In this document: positions 8,197 to 16,665 of the stretch, piece by piece | Layout of the letters: the number at the start of each line of letters is the position of its first letter | Numbering within the stretch: the stretch's first letter is position 1 | Assembly: GCA_014800785.1 (NCBI GenBank) | Contig: JAAVFK010000004.1 | Span: 50,621 to 94,916 of the forward strand | Source of the DNA: Bacteroidales bacterium | GTDB taxonomy: Bacteria > Bacteroidota > Bacteroidia > Bacteroidales > Muribaculaceae | Direction: 5' to 3' | Length of the DNA: 44,296 nt | Position numbers and translations under genes: made by a program | Notes under the pieces: generated by a model | The model's input: only the letters and a program-made list of their open reading frames with translations | The model's database searches: none | Told to the model about the DNA's origin: nothing

Positions 8197-8799
8197 ATGA
8201 AAAAAACTCTCAAGGCAGTTCTGGCCCTCTTCGTCGTGCTGATGGCCGGAATGGTTTCCTGCTCATCTGAAAAAGCCGGAGACGACGCCACAAAGTCCGC
8301 CAAGCCCAAGGCAGCCGCCGTTTCGAAAGACGCGCTTCCCAACTATCGCTACGTAGACACCGATACGATCATGTCACAGTACAACCTCGCCAAGGACTAT
8401 AACGAGGAAATCGTACGTCTTCAGAACAAGATGGAAAGCGAATACAAGCGCCACCAGACCTCTATCGGTCAGCTCGCCAACACGATGCAGACAAAAATGC
8501 AGAACAACACCTATCTGAGCCAGGAGTCCTATCAGGCTGACGAGCGCAAGCTCGCGTCTCTCCAGAAGACAGCCGAGTCACAGATGGGCGAGCTTCAGAA
8601 GCAGTTCGAGCAGGCAGCCATGAAGGCACAGACCGCAATTCAGGATTCGATCAATTCCTATATCGAAGACTATAACGCGAAACATGGCTACGACGCGATC
8701 TTCGTCAAGTCGGCCGCCCTCCACTTCAACCCCGCTCTCGACATCACCGACGAGATCGTAAAAGGTCTGAACGAACGCTACAATAAGGTGAAGAAATAA
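8197..8799 (+). CDS. OmpH/Skp-family periplasmic chaperone-like lipoprotein
   Basis: A 200-aa protein with a lipoprotein signal (lipobox MVSC, Cys22), a low-complexity linker rich in Lys and Ala, and an OmpH/Skp-like body. YRYVDTDTIMSQYNLAKDY is the usual family opening, then a long coiled coil (about residues 65-150) rich in Gln, Lys and Glu, and a C-terminal strand region ending in TDEIVKGLNERYNKVKK. Skp-like proteins hold unfolded outer-membrane proteins during transit. Lipidation is unlike classical soluble Skp but occurs in Bacteroidota relatives. It is monocistronic, with a promoter at 8082-8111 and a terminator at 8863-8895. Confidence 0.88.
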   Translation: MKKTLKAVLALFVVLMAGMVSCSSEKAGDDATKSAKPKAAAVSKDALPNYRYVDTDTIMSQYNLAKDYNEEIVRLQNKMESEYKRHQTSIGQLANTMQTKMQNNTYLSQESYQADERKLASLQKTAESQMGELQKQFEQAAMKAQTAIQDSINSYIEDYNAKHGYDAIFVKSAALHFNPALDITDEIVKGLNERYNKVKK

Positions 8800-8862
8800 A
8801 ACACTCTGCTTAAAGCCAACCCGAACGGACAATCGCTGCGACGAGAGGCTAAGCAAGACATC

Positions 8863-8895
8863 AAATGGCCGGAAGAATCACTCTCCCGGCCATTT
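8863..8895 (+). terminator. terminator of the OmpH-like gene
   Basis: Arms AAATGGCCGG (8863-8872) and CCGGCCATTT (8886-8895) pair perfectly over 10 bp around a 13-base loop, followed by TTATTAAATT. It sits 64 bases after the stop codon. Confidence 0.75.
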
Positions 8896-8921
8896 TATTA
8901 AATTGGTGTGGACATCGCGTA

Positions 8922-8994
8922 AAATTTATCGCGACGCTCACGTGAAATTTATCGCGACGTTTACGTTATATAAATAGGTGTGGTCTGAAATTTA
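8922..8994. repeat. 23-base-period direct repeat upstream of hflX
   Basis: AAATTTATCGCGACG occurs exactly at 8922-8936 and 8945-8959, and its first half AAATTTA again at 8988-8994. GGTGTGG also occurs twice, near 8905 and 8977. The block lies between the OmpH-like terminator and hflX, where no TAnnTTTG promoter could be found, so it may hold the hflX control region. Confidence 0.5.
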
Positions 8995-9054
8995 AGCGCC
9001 ACACATCAATCGGGGACACGGAACGAATCGTCTGCCCCCCAATTTTCTTATGCC

Positions 9055-10287
9055 ATGATTGAAGACAACATTATAAATAAGGAGGCCAACGAGAAAACCG
9101 TCCTCGTCGGACTCGTGACCAATAAACAGCCGCTCAACAAAGTCGAGGAATATCTCGACGAGCTCGACTTTCTGGCCCATACGGCCGGCGCCGAACCGGT
9201 GAAGCGGTTCATACAGAAACTCGAATACCCCAATCCGCGCACATACGTCGGCACCGGTAAGCTCGAGGAGATCCGCCAATATATCGAAGACAACGAGATC
9301 GGCCTCGTGATCTTCGATGACGATCTCTCGCCCAAACAGGTAGCCAATATCGAGAAAGAGCTTAAGGTCAAGATTCTTGACCGCACCAGCCTCATCCTCG
9401 ACATCTTCGCCAACCGCGCCCAGACAGCCACGGCGCGCACCCAGGTCGAGCTCGCTCAGTATCAGTATCTGCTCCCCCGCCTGACCCGAATGTGGACCCA
9501 CCTCGAACGTCAGCGAGGCGGTATCGGAATGCGTGGTCCCGGTGAGACCCAGATCGAGACCGACCGCCGAATAATCCTCGACAAGATCTCGCGCCTCAAG
9601 GAGGAATTGAAGAGTATCGACCGCCAGAAAAGCATCCAGCGCAAGAACCGCGGCAAACTGACGCGAGTCGCGCTTGTCGGATATACGAACGTCGGCAAAT
9701 CGACCTTGATGAACCTACTCTCCAAGAGCGAGGTGTTCGCCGAGAACAAGCTTTTCGCGACTCTCGACACCACAGTCCGCAAGGTCATCATCGACAACCT
9801 CCCCTTCCTTCTGACCGACACCGTCGGATTCATCCGTAAGCTCCCGACCCATCTTGTCGATTCATTCAAATCAACCCTCGACGAGGTGCGTGACGCCGAC
9901 CTTCTCGTACATGTCGTGGATGTCTCCCACCCCAACTTCGAAGAACAGATAGAGGTCGTAAACAAAACCCTTTCCGAGGTTTGCGGAGCTTCGACAAAAC
10001 CGGTGATCATGGTCTTCAACAAGATCGATGCCTTCACCTACACTCCTAAGGATCCCGACGATCTCACACCGCGCACACGCGAGAATATCTCTCTCGACGA
10101 GTTCAAGGACACCTGGATGGCCCGCCTCGGTGAGAACTGCGTGTTTATCTCGGCCAAGGAGCGCACAAATATCGACGCACTGAAAGATATCCTCTATCAG
10201 AAAGCGAAAGAGATCCACTCCGAGAGATTCCCCTACAACGACTTCCTATTCCAGAAATATGATGAAGACATCGTTACCGAAGACTGA
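9055..10287 (+). CDS. hflX: ribosome-associated GTPase HflX
   Basis: HflX binds the 50S subunit and splits or rescues stalled ribosomes in a GTP-dependent way, in the cytosol. The 410-aa protein has the HflX N-terminal domain (TYVGTGKLEEI near residue 64), a coiled-coil linker with RGGIGMRGPGETQIETDRR (about 154-172), and the GTPase domain: P-loop GYTNVGKST (209-217), DTVGF (255-259) and NKID (322-325). The ATG at 9055 starts the recognisable domain without extra sequence. The 3' end overlaps the next gene by 29 bases, suggesting coupled translation. No clear promoter is visible; the 23-base repeats upstream may matter. Confidence 0.96.
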   Translation: MIEDNIINKEANEKTVLVGLVTNKQPLNKVEEYLDELDFLAHTAGAEPVKRFIQKLEYPNPRTYVGTGKLEEIRQYIEDNEIGLVIFDDDLSPKQVANIEKELKVKILDRTSLILDIFANRAQTATARTQVELAQYQYLLPRLTRMWTHLERQRGGIGMRGPGETQIETDRRIILDKISRLKEELKSIDRQKSIQRKNRGKLTRVALVGYTNVGKSTLMNLLSKSEVFAENKLFATLDTTVRKVIIDNLPFLLTDTVGFIRKLPTHLVDSFKSTLDEVRDADLLVHVVDVSHPNFEEQIEVVNKTLSEVCGASTKPVIMVFNKIDAFTYTPKDPDDLTPRTRENISLDEFKDTWMARLGENCVFISAKERTNIDALKDILYQKAKEIHSERFPYNDFLFQKYDEDIVTED

Positions 10288-12049
10288 CGACGCCCGAAGA
10301 AACGGACGGCGACCCGAGTGGTGGGAGGTGCAGAGACTTGAGTCTCAGGGATGCACCGCCGACGACTGGAGCCGCGTGACCATATCTTCGGACACTGATC
10401 TCTCGCGCATCCACCATATAGACTTCATGGGCGACGTGATCATCGGTCCTTTGGGCGGAGAATATGGCGGACGACTTAGCCATGCTATAATATCCGACTC
10501 AGTTCTCGAAGCCGGAGTGACGGTCATGAACGTGCCCGGCGGTCTGAAGAACGCTGTCGTCAGACAGGGGGCGGTGATCATGAACACAGACCGCATCGAG
10601 TATGAACCGGAAGCAGAGTGTGGCGTGGGCGTAGAAGTCGCCGTGCTTGACGAGTCCGGATCCCGACGAGTTCTGCTCTGGCCGGGACTATCGGCTCAAC
10701 TCGCGGCGCTTATAGCCCGCACACCTCAGGGCGCGGACTCTCCGGCGTGGGAAACGCTCGTGGCCGACCACCTCGAACAGACATCCGTTCCGGCCGAGAT
10801 CGGCGAGAGAGCAGAGATCCGCGACTGCGGAGTCCTGAAGAATGTCAGTGTCGGACCATTCTGTGCCGTCACCGGTGCGTCGCGGCTCGAAAACGGAGCT
10901 CTGATCAACAATGCCCCCTCTGAAAAGATATTACCGTTCATCGGCCACGGTGTCGACGCCGTCAACTTCATAGTCGAAGATGGTCGTATAGACTCCAACT
11001 CAATAATACGCAACTGCTATGTCGGCCAAGGCGTCGAGATCGAAAAGGGATTCACGGCCCATGACTCGCTCTTTTTCGCCAATTGTTCGATGGAGAACGG
11101 GGAGGCCTGCGCCGTGTTCGCCGGGCCGTATAGCGTATCCATGCACAAATCGACTCTTCTGATCGGATGTATGTTGTCGTTCATGAATGCCGGCTCGGCC
11201 ACCAACCAGTCGAACCACATGTACAAACTCGGTCCCGTCCATTGGGGAATCCTTGAGCGCGGTGTCAAGACCTCGTCCAATTCCTACCTTATGCTCGGCG
11301 CCAAGATCGGTGCGTTTTCCCTGCTGATGGGTGACCACAAGACCCACCCCGACTCATCCGAGTTCCCTTTCTCCTACCTTTTCGGCGACGAAAAAGGGGC
11401 GACGGTTGTGGTTCCGGCTATGATGCTCCGCTCATGCGGACTGATGAGAGACGAAAAGAAATGGCCGACGCGCGATCGACGCGTGAAACGCCGTCTGCCG
11501 CTTCACGACCGAATCACGTTCGAGGTTCTCAACCCGCACACCGTGTCACACATTCTTCGCGCACTCGAAACGATCGGAGAACTGCTGACGCGACCGGCCG
11601 ACGACGACCGGTTTGTGCGCTACAAGGGAATGAAACTCACCCGTGCGTCGCTTGAGCGTGCCCGTAAGATCTACTCTCTGGCCATCTATAAATATCTGCA
11701 CACCAAACTTGGCGACCGCCCTTTCCCCGAGCCGGAACTGGACGAAAACGGAGAGCCGGTAAAACCGTGGAGATGGATTGACATCGCCGGCCAGGTAGTT
11801 CCGGCCCATGTGCTGAAAGATATCGAAAAAGGAAGCGTGACCGAAGCCGAAACGCTCCTTGACTCGATTCAGGAGAGATATGCCGATCTGGAATACCGCT
11901 GGATCGGTCAGGCCTTCGGCCCCTACTGGCGTGAGCGCCGCGACCGAGTCGCCCACGAAGCGGCCCGCTTCGACGAAATGGTCGACGAGGACCGCCAGAG
12001 CTACCGCGACCAGCTGAACGCCGAAAACGCCATGCTCCGCCTCCTCTGA
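10259..12049 (+). CDS. DUF4954 family protein (left-handed beta-helix)
   Basis: A 596-aa protein of a family widespread in Bacteroidota and of unknown function. Large parts show hexapeptide-like turns of a left-handed beta-helix, as in sugar-nucleotide acyltransferases: ISDSVLEAGVTVMNV, IRDCGVLKNVSVGPFCAV and IIRNCYVGQGVEIEKGF. The central NQSNHMYKLGPVHWGILERG and GDHKTHPD segments are conserved-looking. The C-terminal third (about 400-596) is helical and charged. No signal peptide is present. Two adjacent ATG codons at 10259 and 10262 are possible starts, both inside the 3' end of hflX. Sugar-nucleotide or acyl-transfer activity is only suggested by the fold. Confidence 0.85.
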   Translation: MMKTSLPKTDDARRNGRRPEWWEVQRLESQGCTADDWSRVTISSDTDLSRIHHIDFMGDVIIGPLGGEYGGRLSHAIISDSVLEAGVTVMNVPGGLKNAVVRQGAVIMNTDRIEYEPEAECGVGVEVAVLDESGSRRVLLWPGLSAQLAALIARTPQGADSPAWETLVADHLEQTSVPAEIGERAEIRDCGVLKNVSVGPFCAVTGASRLENGALINNAPSEKILPFIGHGVDAVNFIVEDGRIDSNSIIRNCYVGQGVEIEKGFTAHDSLFFANCSMENGEACAVFAGPYSVSMHKSTLLIGCMLSFMNAGSATNQSNHMYKLGPVHWGILERGVKTSSNSYLMLGAKIGAFSLLMGDHKTHPDSSEFPFSYLFGDEKGATVVVPAMMLRSCGLMRDEKKWPTRDRRVKRRLPLHDRITFEVLNPHTVSHILRALETIGELLTRPADDDRFVRYKGMKLTRASLERARKIYSLAIYKYLHTKLGDRPFPEPELDENGEPVKPWRWIDIAGQVVPAHVLKDIEKGSVTEAETLLDSIQERYADLEYRWIGQAFGPYWRERRDRVAHEAARFDEMVDEDRQSYRDQLNAENAMLRLL

Positions 12050-12073
12050 AAGAGGGATTGACATAGCCAACAG

Positions 12074-12122
12074 AACAAAGCGAATTGAGATGACGAATTA
12101 GGTCATCTTAATTCGCTTTGTT
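12074..12122 (+). terminator. terminator of the hflX-DUF4954 unit
   Basis: Two 21-base arms (12074-12094, 12102-12122) pair along their whole length with one G-U pair around a 7-base loop, followed by an A/T-rich tract with TTTT. It lies 25 bases after the DUF4954 stop codon. Confidence 0.8.
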
Positions 12123-12145
12123 TCAAATAATTTTAGCGTTGAAAA

Positions 12146-12177
12146 TTTGGTGGGGTGCGGATTTTTTATTAATTTTG
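12146..12177 (+). promoter_or_regulatory. rpsA promoter
   Basis: TTTG (12146-12149) is followed after 20 bases by TAATTTTG (12170-12177). Transcription should start near 12184, leaving a leader of about 155 bases with a CCGCC-TAC-GGCGG hairpin (12297-12309). Such a leader could allow S1 self-regulation, as known in E. coli; here this is inference. Confidence 0.75.
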
Positions 12178-12338
12178 CGGTTGCTTTGGGAGCGGTGTGT
12201 GCCGACGCTTCGGCTGAAGCAGACGCAACTCTTTAGGTAACAGAGATTTATTAACTTTATCTATTAACCCTTTAACCGGAATCCGGATAATCCGCGCCGC
12301 CTACGGCGGTGGGCCTTCCGGAGACCAAAAGAAACTTA

Positions 12339-14141
12339 ATGACTGAACAGAAAGTTCAAAGCCCGATCGCAGACTTCGATTGGGAAGCCTTCGAGAACGG
12401 CGAAACCGCAGGCGCCAAGAGCCGCGAAGAGGTGATGCGCACCTATGACGAGACTCTTAAAACTGCAAAAGACAACGAGGTTGTTACCGGCATCGTAAAG
12501 AACATCACCAAGCGCGAGGTTCGCGTTGACATCGGCCAGAAGTCCGACGCGATCATCCCCATCAGCGAGTTCCGCTACAACCCCGACCTCCAGGTAGGCG
12601 ATGAAGTAGAAGTATTCATCGAGGCCCTCGAGGACAAGAACGGGCAGCTCCGTCTTTCTCACAAGAAAGCATGCCAGACCCGTTCTTGGGATCGCGTAAA
12701 CCAGGCCCTCGAGAACAACGAGGTGATCAAGGGTTACGTGAAGAGCCGCACCAAAGGCGGCATGATCGTCGACGTATTCGGAATCGAGGCGTTCCTCCCC
12801 GGTTCGCAGATCGACGTTCGCCCCATCCGCGACTACGATATGTATGTTGACAAGACAATGGAATTCAAAGTTGTCAAGATCAACCAGGAATATAAGAACG
12901 TTGTCGTTTCGCACAAGGCACTCATCGAGGCTGAGCTCGAAGCTCAGAAGAAGGAGATCATCTCCAAGCTCGAGAAGGGTCAGGTACTCGAGGGCAAGGT
13001 GAAGAACATCACCAGCTACGGTGTGTTCGTTGACCTCGGCGGCGTTGACGGTCTGATCCACATCACCGACCTCTCCTGGGGCCGCGTATCGGATCCCCAC
13101 GAGGTTGTTGAGCTCGACCAGGACATCAAGGTCGTTATCATCGACTTCGACAACGAGAAGAAGCGTATCGCCCTCGGTCTCAAGCAGCTCCAGCCCCATC
13201 CTTGGGATAACCTCGGTGACGACGTAAATGTCGGTGACCACGTTCACGGCAAGGTAGTCGTTATGACCGACTACGGTGCATTCGTTGAGGTTCAGCCCGG
13301 CGTTGAAGGCCTCATCCACGTTTCCGAGATGTCTTGGAGCCAGCACCTCCGTTCGGCTCAGGACTTCCTCAAGGTAGGCGACGAGGTTGAAGCAGTCATC
13401 CTCACCCTCGACCGCGACGAGCGCAAGATGTCTCTCGGCATCAAGCAGCTCAAGAACGATCCCTGGGAGAACATCGAGACTAAATACGCTATCGGTTCGA
13501 AGCACACCGCTAAGGTTCGCAACTTCACCAACTTCGGCGTATTCGTTGAGATCGAAGAGGGCGTAGACGGCCTCATCCACATCTCTGACCTCTCTTGGAC
13601 CAAGAAGATCAAGCACCCCTCTGAGTTCACCTCAGTAGGCAGCGACATCGAGGTTCAGGTTCTTGAGATCGACAAGGAAAACCGTCGTCTCAGCCTCGGT
13701 CACAAGCAGCTCGAAGACAACCCCTGGGAAGCTTTCGAAGGCAAGTTCACCATCGGTTCGATCCACGAGGGCACCGTTGTCGAAGTTATGGACAAGGGCG
13801 CTGTGATCAAGCTCGAAGACGGTGTTGAAGGCTTCGCTACTCCCAAGCACCTCGTTAAGGAAGATGGCTCGCAGGCTAAGCTCGGCGACGTTCTCAACTT
13901 CAAGGTGATCGAGTTCAACAAAGACAGCCGCCGCATCATCCTTTCTCACAGCCGTATCGCTGAAGACGCTTCGAAGGCAGAGGCTCGCGCAGCTCGCAAC
14001 GCAGCTCGCAACGCCAACCGTCCCCGCAAGCAGGCTGAGGAAGAAGTTGCAGCTCCCCAGATCGAGAAGACTACTCTCGGTGACCTCGGCGCTCTCCAGG
14101 CTCTCAAAGAGCAGATGCAGAAAGCTGAGAAGAACGGCTGA
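12339..14141 (+). CDS. rpsA: 30S ribosomal protein S1
   Basis: S1 binds mRNA and brings it to the 30S subunit. The chosen ATG at 12339 gives a 600-aa protein starting MTEQKVQSP; an in-frame GTG at 12309 would add ten residues but lies at the edge of a hairpin. Six S1 (OB-fold) repeats are visible. The first two are more divergent (TGIVKNITKREVRVDIG, IKGYVKSRTKGGMIVDVF). The next three have the strong core seen in GKVKNITSYGVFVDLGGVDGLIHITDLSW, split here as GKVKNITSYG and VDGLIHITDLSW. The last begins EGTVVEVMDKGAVIKL. The Ala/Arg-rich tail (about 555-600) is typical of Bacteroidota S1. The codon set is narrow, as in highly expressed genes. Confidence 0.96.
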   Translation: MTEQKVQSPIADFDWEAFENGETAGAKSREEVMRTYDETLKTAKDNEVVTGIVKNITKREVRVDIGQKSDAIIPISEFRYNPDLQVGDEVEVFIEALEDKNGQLRLSHKKACQTRSWDRVNQALENNEVIKGYVKSRTKGGMIVDVFGIEAFLPGSQIDVRPIRDYDMYVDKTMEFKVVKINQEYKNVVVSHKALIEAELEAQKKEIISKLEKGQVLEGKVKNITSYGVFVDLGGVDGLIHITDLSWGRVSDPHEVVELDQDIKVVIIDFDNEKKRIALGLKQLQPHPWDNLGDDVNVGDHVHGKVVVMTDYGAFVEVQPGVEGLIHVSEMSWSQHLRSAQDFLKVGDEVEAVILTLDRDERKMSLGIKQLKNDPWENIETKYAIGSKHTAKVRNFTNFGVFVEIEEGVDGLIHISDLSWTKKIKHPSEFTSVGSDIEVQVLEIDKENRRLSLGHKQLEDNPWEAFEGKFTIGSIHEGTVVEVMDKGAVIKLEDGVEGFATPKHLVKEDGSQAKLGDVLNFKVIEFNKDSRRIILSHSRIAEDASKAEARAARNAARNANRPRKQAEEEVAAPQIEKTTLGDLGALQALKEQMQKAEKNG

Positions 14142-14171
14142 TAAATCCGCCTGATTCACAAAATCAATATC

Positions 14172-14200
14172 GACCGCTCCGGAAAATTTCCGGAGCGGTC
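14172..14200 (+). terminator. rpsA terminator
   Basis: Fourteen-base arms (14172-14185, 14187-14200) pair perfectly, with the innermost bases forming the loop, followed directly by TTTTTT. This is a textbook intrinsic terminator 30 bases after the rpsA stop. Confidence 0.92.
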
Positions 14201-14299
14201 TTTTTTATATCAGATGATTGGGGTAGGTTTCAAAGTTTTTTTGTAATTTTACGGCGCGGAACGTATCTCACGTTCCATATCAGTCACCAAGGCCGAAAA

Positions 14300-14629
14300 A
14301 TGATGAAACGCATTCTGTCTTTGGCGCTCGCCATGATAATGCTCGCCGCTGTCCCCGCCGGGATGTCGGCCGCACGCACATGGGAGCCCCTGAAGACCGA
14401 AATGCATGAACTCAAGAGTGTGGCCAAAGACCCTGAGATCGAGATCAAAGCCGGATCGGGCCATCTGGTTGTCTCAGCCAACCGACAGGTCCAGATAAAG
14501 ATATTTTCGATTCTCGGACAACTCATTTCCTCGGACACACTTCCGGCCGGAACCCACCGTCTCTCCGGAACCCCACATGGTGTCTATATCATCAAGGCAG
14601 GCGATCTTACCTGCAAGGTGGTGATCTGA
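14300..14629 (+). CDS. small secreted protein with T9SS-like C-terminal tail
   Basis: A 109-aa protein with a signal peptide (hydrophobic residues 5-24, likely cleavage after MSAA), a short linker, and then nothing but a C-terminal module. The module VQIKIFSILGQLISSDTLPAGTHRLSGTPHGVYIIKAGDLTCKVVI is cited here by its parts: IFSILGQLI, GVYIIKAG and CKVVI. These match the type A sorting tail of type IX secretion substrates, which normally sits behind a large enzyme. The function of a tail alone is unknown. A weak promoter-like TAATTTTA lies at 14244-14251 without a good -33 partner. The rpsA terminator lies just before, so it is an independent unit. Confidence 0.7.
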   Translation: MMKRILSLALAMIMLAAVPAGMSAARTWEPLKTEMHELKSVAKDPEIEIKAGSGHLVVSANRQVQIKIFSILGQLISSDTLPAGTHRLSGTPHGVYIIKAGDLTCKVVI

Positions 14630-14699
14630 GCAGAACAATGAACGACTGATTGATCAAACCGACACCTTAAAAACTAATCCGATACATTCGTAACACAAA

Positions 14700-15734
14700 A
14701 TGAAAGATCCGCAAATCGACTGGAGTTCACTGGGCTTCTCCTATACGCCCACTGACTATAACGTCCGTTGCACATTCAAAGATGGCAAATGGGGCGAAAT
14801 CGAAGTTACCGACTCCGTATATATCCCCTTGCACATGGCGGCCGCATGTCTCCACTACGGCCAGGAATCATTCGAAGGCCTCAAGGCTTTCCGCGGCAAA
14901 GACGGTAAGATCCGCGTCTTCCGCATGGAAGAGAACGCGAAGCGTTTCATCCGTTCGGCCGAAGGCATCAAGATGGCTCCCATGCCCGTGGAACTTTTCT
15001 GTGAGATGGTCCGCAAGGTCGTGAAACTCAACGCACGCTTCATCCCCCCCTACGAGTCGGGCGCATCGCTCTACATCCGTCCCCTCGAGATCGGCATCAG
15101 CCCTCAGGTTGGTGTAGCTCCCGCCAAGGAGTATATGGTCGTGATGTTCGTAACCCCCGTAGGACCCTACTTCAAGGATGGCTTCAAACCCACCAAGGTT
15201 TGCCTCAGCCGCGAATATGACCGCGTTGCTCCGAAGGGCACCGGCTCGATCAAGATCGGCGGCAACTACGCTGCATCCCTGTACGCCGGCCAGAAAGCAC
15301 ATGATCTCGGCTACAGCGTGATGCTCTATCTTGATCCGAAAGACAAGACCTATATCGACGAGTGCGGTGCGGCGAACTTCTTCGCCATCAAGGACAACAC
15401 CTACATCACTCCCTCGTCCGAGACCGTTCTTCCCTCCATCACCAATATGAGCCTCGAGACCCTTGCGAAAGATCTTGGCTTGAAGGTGGAGCGTCGTCCT
15501 ATCCACTATGATGAGCTCGAGACCTTCGAAGAGGTTTCCGCATGCGGAACCGCAGCAGTTTGCTCGCCCATCGGCCTCATCGACGACCTCGACAACGGTC
15601 GTTCGTTCACCTATTCCGAAAACGGCGAAGCCGGTCCGAAGACCACCGAGCTCTATAATGCACTCCGTGGCGTTCAGTATGGCGACCGTCCCGACGAACA
15701 CGGATGGATTGAGATCATCGAGATCGACGAATAA
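14700..15734 (+). CDS. ilvE: branched-chain-amino-acid aminotransferase
   Basis: This PLP enzyme of fold class IV moves amino groups between glutamate and the keto acids of Val, Leu and Ile, the last biosynthetic and first breakdown step, in the cytosol. The 344-aa protein shows the PLP-binding lysine in SIKIGGNYAASL (Lys185), GQESFEGLKAF near residue 54, SLYIRPLEIG near 123, ECGAANFFAI near 222 and VSACGTAAVCSPIG near 280. These fit the longer BCAT type found in Bacteroidota and eukaryotes. It starts at the ATG at 14700. No TAnnTTTG promoter is evident upstream. A strong terminator follows at 15777-15810. Confidence 0.96.
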   Translation: MKDPQIDWSSLGFSYTPTDYNVRCTFKDGKWGEIEVTDSVYIPLHMAAACLHYGQESFEGLKAFRGKDGKIRVFRMEENAKRFIRSAEGIKMAPMPVELFCEMVRKVVKLNARFIPPYESGASLYIRPLEIGISPQVGVAPAKEYMVVMFVTPVGPYFKDGFKPTKVCLSREYDRVAPKGTGSIKIGGNYAASLYAGQKAHDLGYSVMLYLDPKDKTYIDECGAANFFAIKDNTYITPSSETVLPSITNMSLETLAKDLGLKVERRPIHYDELETFEEVSACGTAAVCSPIGLIDDLDNGRSFTYSENGEAGPKTTELYNALRGVQYGDRPDEHGWIEIIEIDE

Positions 15735-15776
15735 AAATCCGACCTCCGAAATCGGAAGAAGTTCCGACCAATAATC

Positions 15777-15810
15777 AACCCCGTCTGTCTGCTTGCGGAC
15801 AGACGGGGTT
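15777..15810 (+). terminator. ilvE terminator
   Basis: Thirteen-base perfect arms (15777-15789, 15798-15810) flank an 8-base loop, followed by TTCTCATTCCC, a poor T-tract. The next gene starts only 12 bases later, so partial read-through is likely to be needed to express it. Confidence 0.75.
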
Positions 15811-15822
15811 CTCATTCCCGAA

Positions 15823-16365
15823 ATGAATCCAATTGAAATAATCGACCGATACTATTCGCAGGGAGCGCTGCGCGACCTTCTGCTGGCCCATTCCGGAGCG
15901 GTGGCCGGCAAAGCGTTGTCGATCATTGACCGCAAAGGGTTGACCGGCATCGACCGCGACTTCGTTTATGAAGCGGCTATGCTCCACGATATCGGCATCT
16001 TCCATTGTGACGCACCCGATATCTACTGCGACGGCTCGCTTCCATATATATGCCACGGTGTCGAAGGACGCCTGATTCTCGAAAGCGAAGGACTGCCGCG
16101 CCACGCCCTCGTGTGTGAACACCACACGGGATCGGGCCTCACCACCGGGGAAATCATCTCTCAGAATCTGCCGCTTCCCCACCGCGATATGCTCCCCACG
16201 ACACCCGAGGAACGACTGATATGCTACGCCGATAAGTTCTTCTCAAAGTCTGCGGACCATCCGACAGCCGAAAAATCACTCGATCGTGTCCGCTCATCTA
16301 TGGCGCGCTTCAATCCCGAAGTACTCGAACGTTTCGAAGCCCTTCACGCAGAGTTCGAAGGCTGA
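15823..16365 (+). CDS. HD-domain phosphohydrolase-like protein
   Basis: A 180-aa protein of the HD superfamily of metal-dependent phosphohydrolases. LLLAHSGAVAGKAL supplies the first His, EAAMLHDIGIFHCD the HD pair (about residues 50-51), and ALVCEHHTGSG further metal ligands; ERLICYADKFFSK near residue 135 carries the last Asp. The substrate, perhaps a nucleotide, is unknown. The ATG at 15823 is chosen over an upstream TTG at 15793 because that TTG lies in the loop of the ilvE terminator hairpin. No promoter fits in the 12 bases between hairpin and start, so expression probably depends on ilvE transcription. Confidence 0.82.
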   Translation: MNPIEIIDRYYSQGALRDLLLAHSGAVAGKALSIIDRKGLTGIDRDFVYEAAMLHDIGIFHCDAPDIYCDGSLPYICHGVEGRLILESEGLPRHALVCEHHTGSGLTTGEIISQNLPLPHRDMLPTTPEERLICYADKFFSKSADHPTAEKSLDRVRSSMARFNPEVLERFEALHAEFEG

Positions 16366-16460
16366 GAATCTGAACGCCAGCCCGACGAGCCTCTCAAGTA
16401 CAACAAATGTTAAAGTTCGAGGTATTTGCGGGCGGGCGCACACACCGTTCCGGTTCTCAT

Positions 16461-16491
16461 TTTGCCGACTCATCAAGATTTTGTAACTTTG
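16461..16491 (+). promoter_or_regulatory. lptD promoter
   Basis: TTTG (16461-16464) is followed after 19 bases by TAACTTTG (16484-16491). The start should be near 16498, giving a leader of about 170 bases. Nothing else was recognised between the HD gene and this promoter. Confidence 0.72.
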
Positions 16492-16553
16492 TCGCCAAAT
16501 ACACTTGTGGAAAGCTTCTGCTGTCAAACCGATTGCCGATCGCTGTTAAGCAG

Positions 16554-16575
16554 TGAACTCGTTTAAACGAGTTCA
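16554..16575 (+). repeat. perfect 22-base palindrome in the lptD leader
   Basis: A perfect inverted repeat (half-site TGAACTCGTTT, centre 16564/16565) is flanked by a further GCTG/CAGC pair. A second hairpin, CGTATC-AACGA-GATACG, lies at 16601-16617. Both are between the predicted start of transcription and the lptD start codon, so they may act as RNA structure or as an operator. Confidence 0.6.
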
Positions 16576-16665
16576 GTCAGCTTTTCACAACGGCGCGGCC
16601 CGTATCAACGAGATACGTTCCGAGCCATCCCACTATAAACCGACATCGAAGAAACGGAGATTCCC

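Noticed and set aside
11434-11655. 73-codon frame inside the DUF4954 gene
   Set aside because: It lies wholly within a well-supported coding sequence in another frame, with no own start signals.
12336-13616. 426-codon minus-strand frame opposite rpsA
   Set aside because: It is a shadow of the biased rpsA codons, with low-complexity Leu/Val/Asp sequence and no domain.
14868-15815. 315-codon minus-strand frame opposite ilvE
   Set aside because: It is antisense to a certain gene, and its start lies beyond the ilvE terminator.
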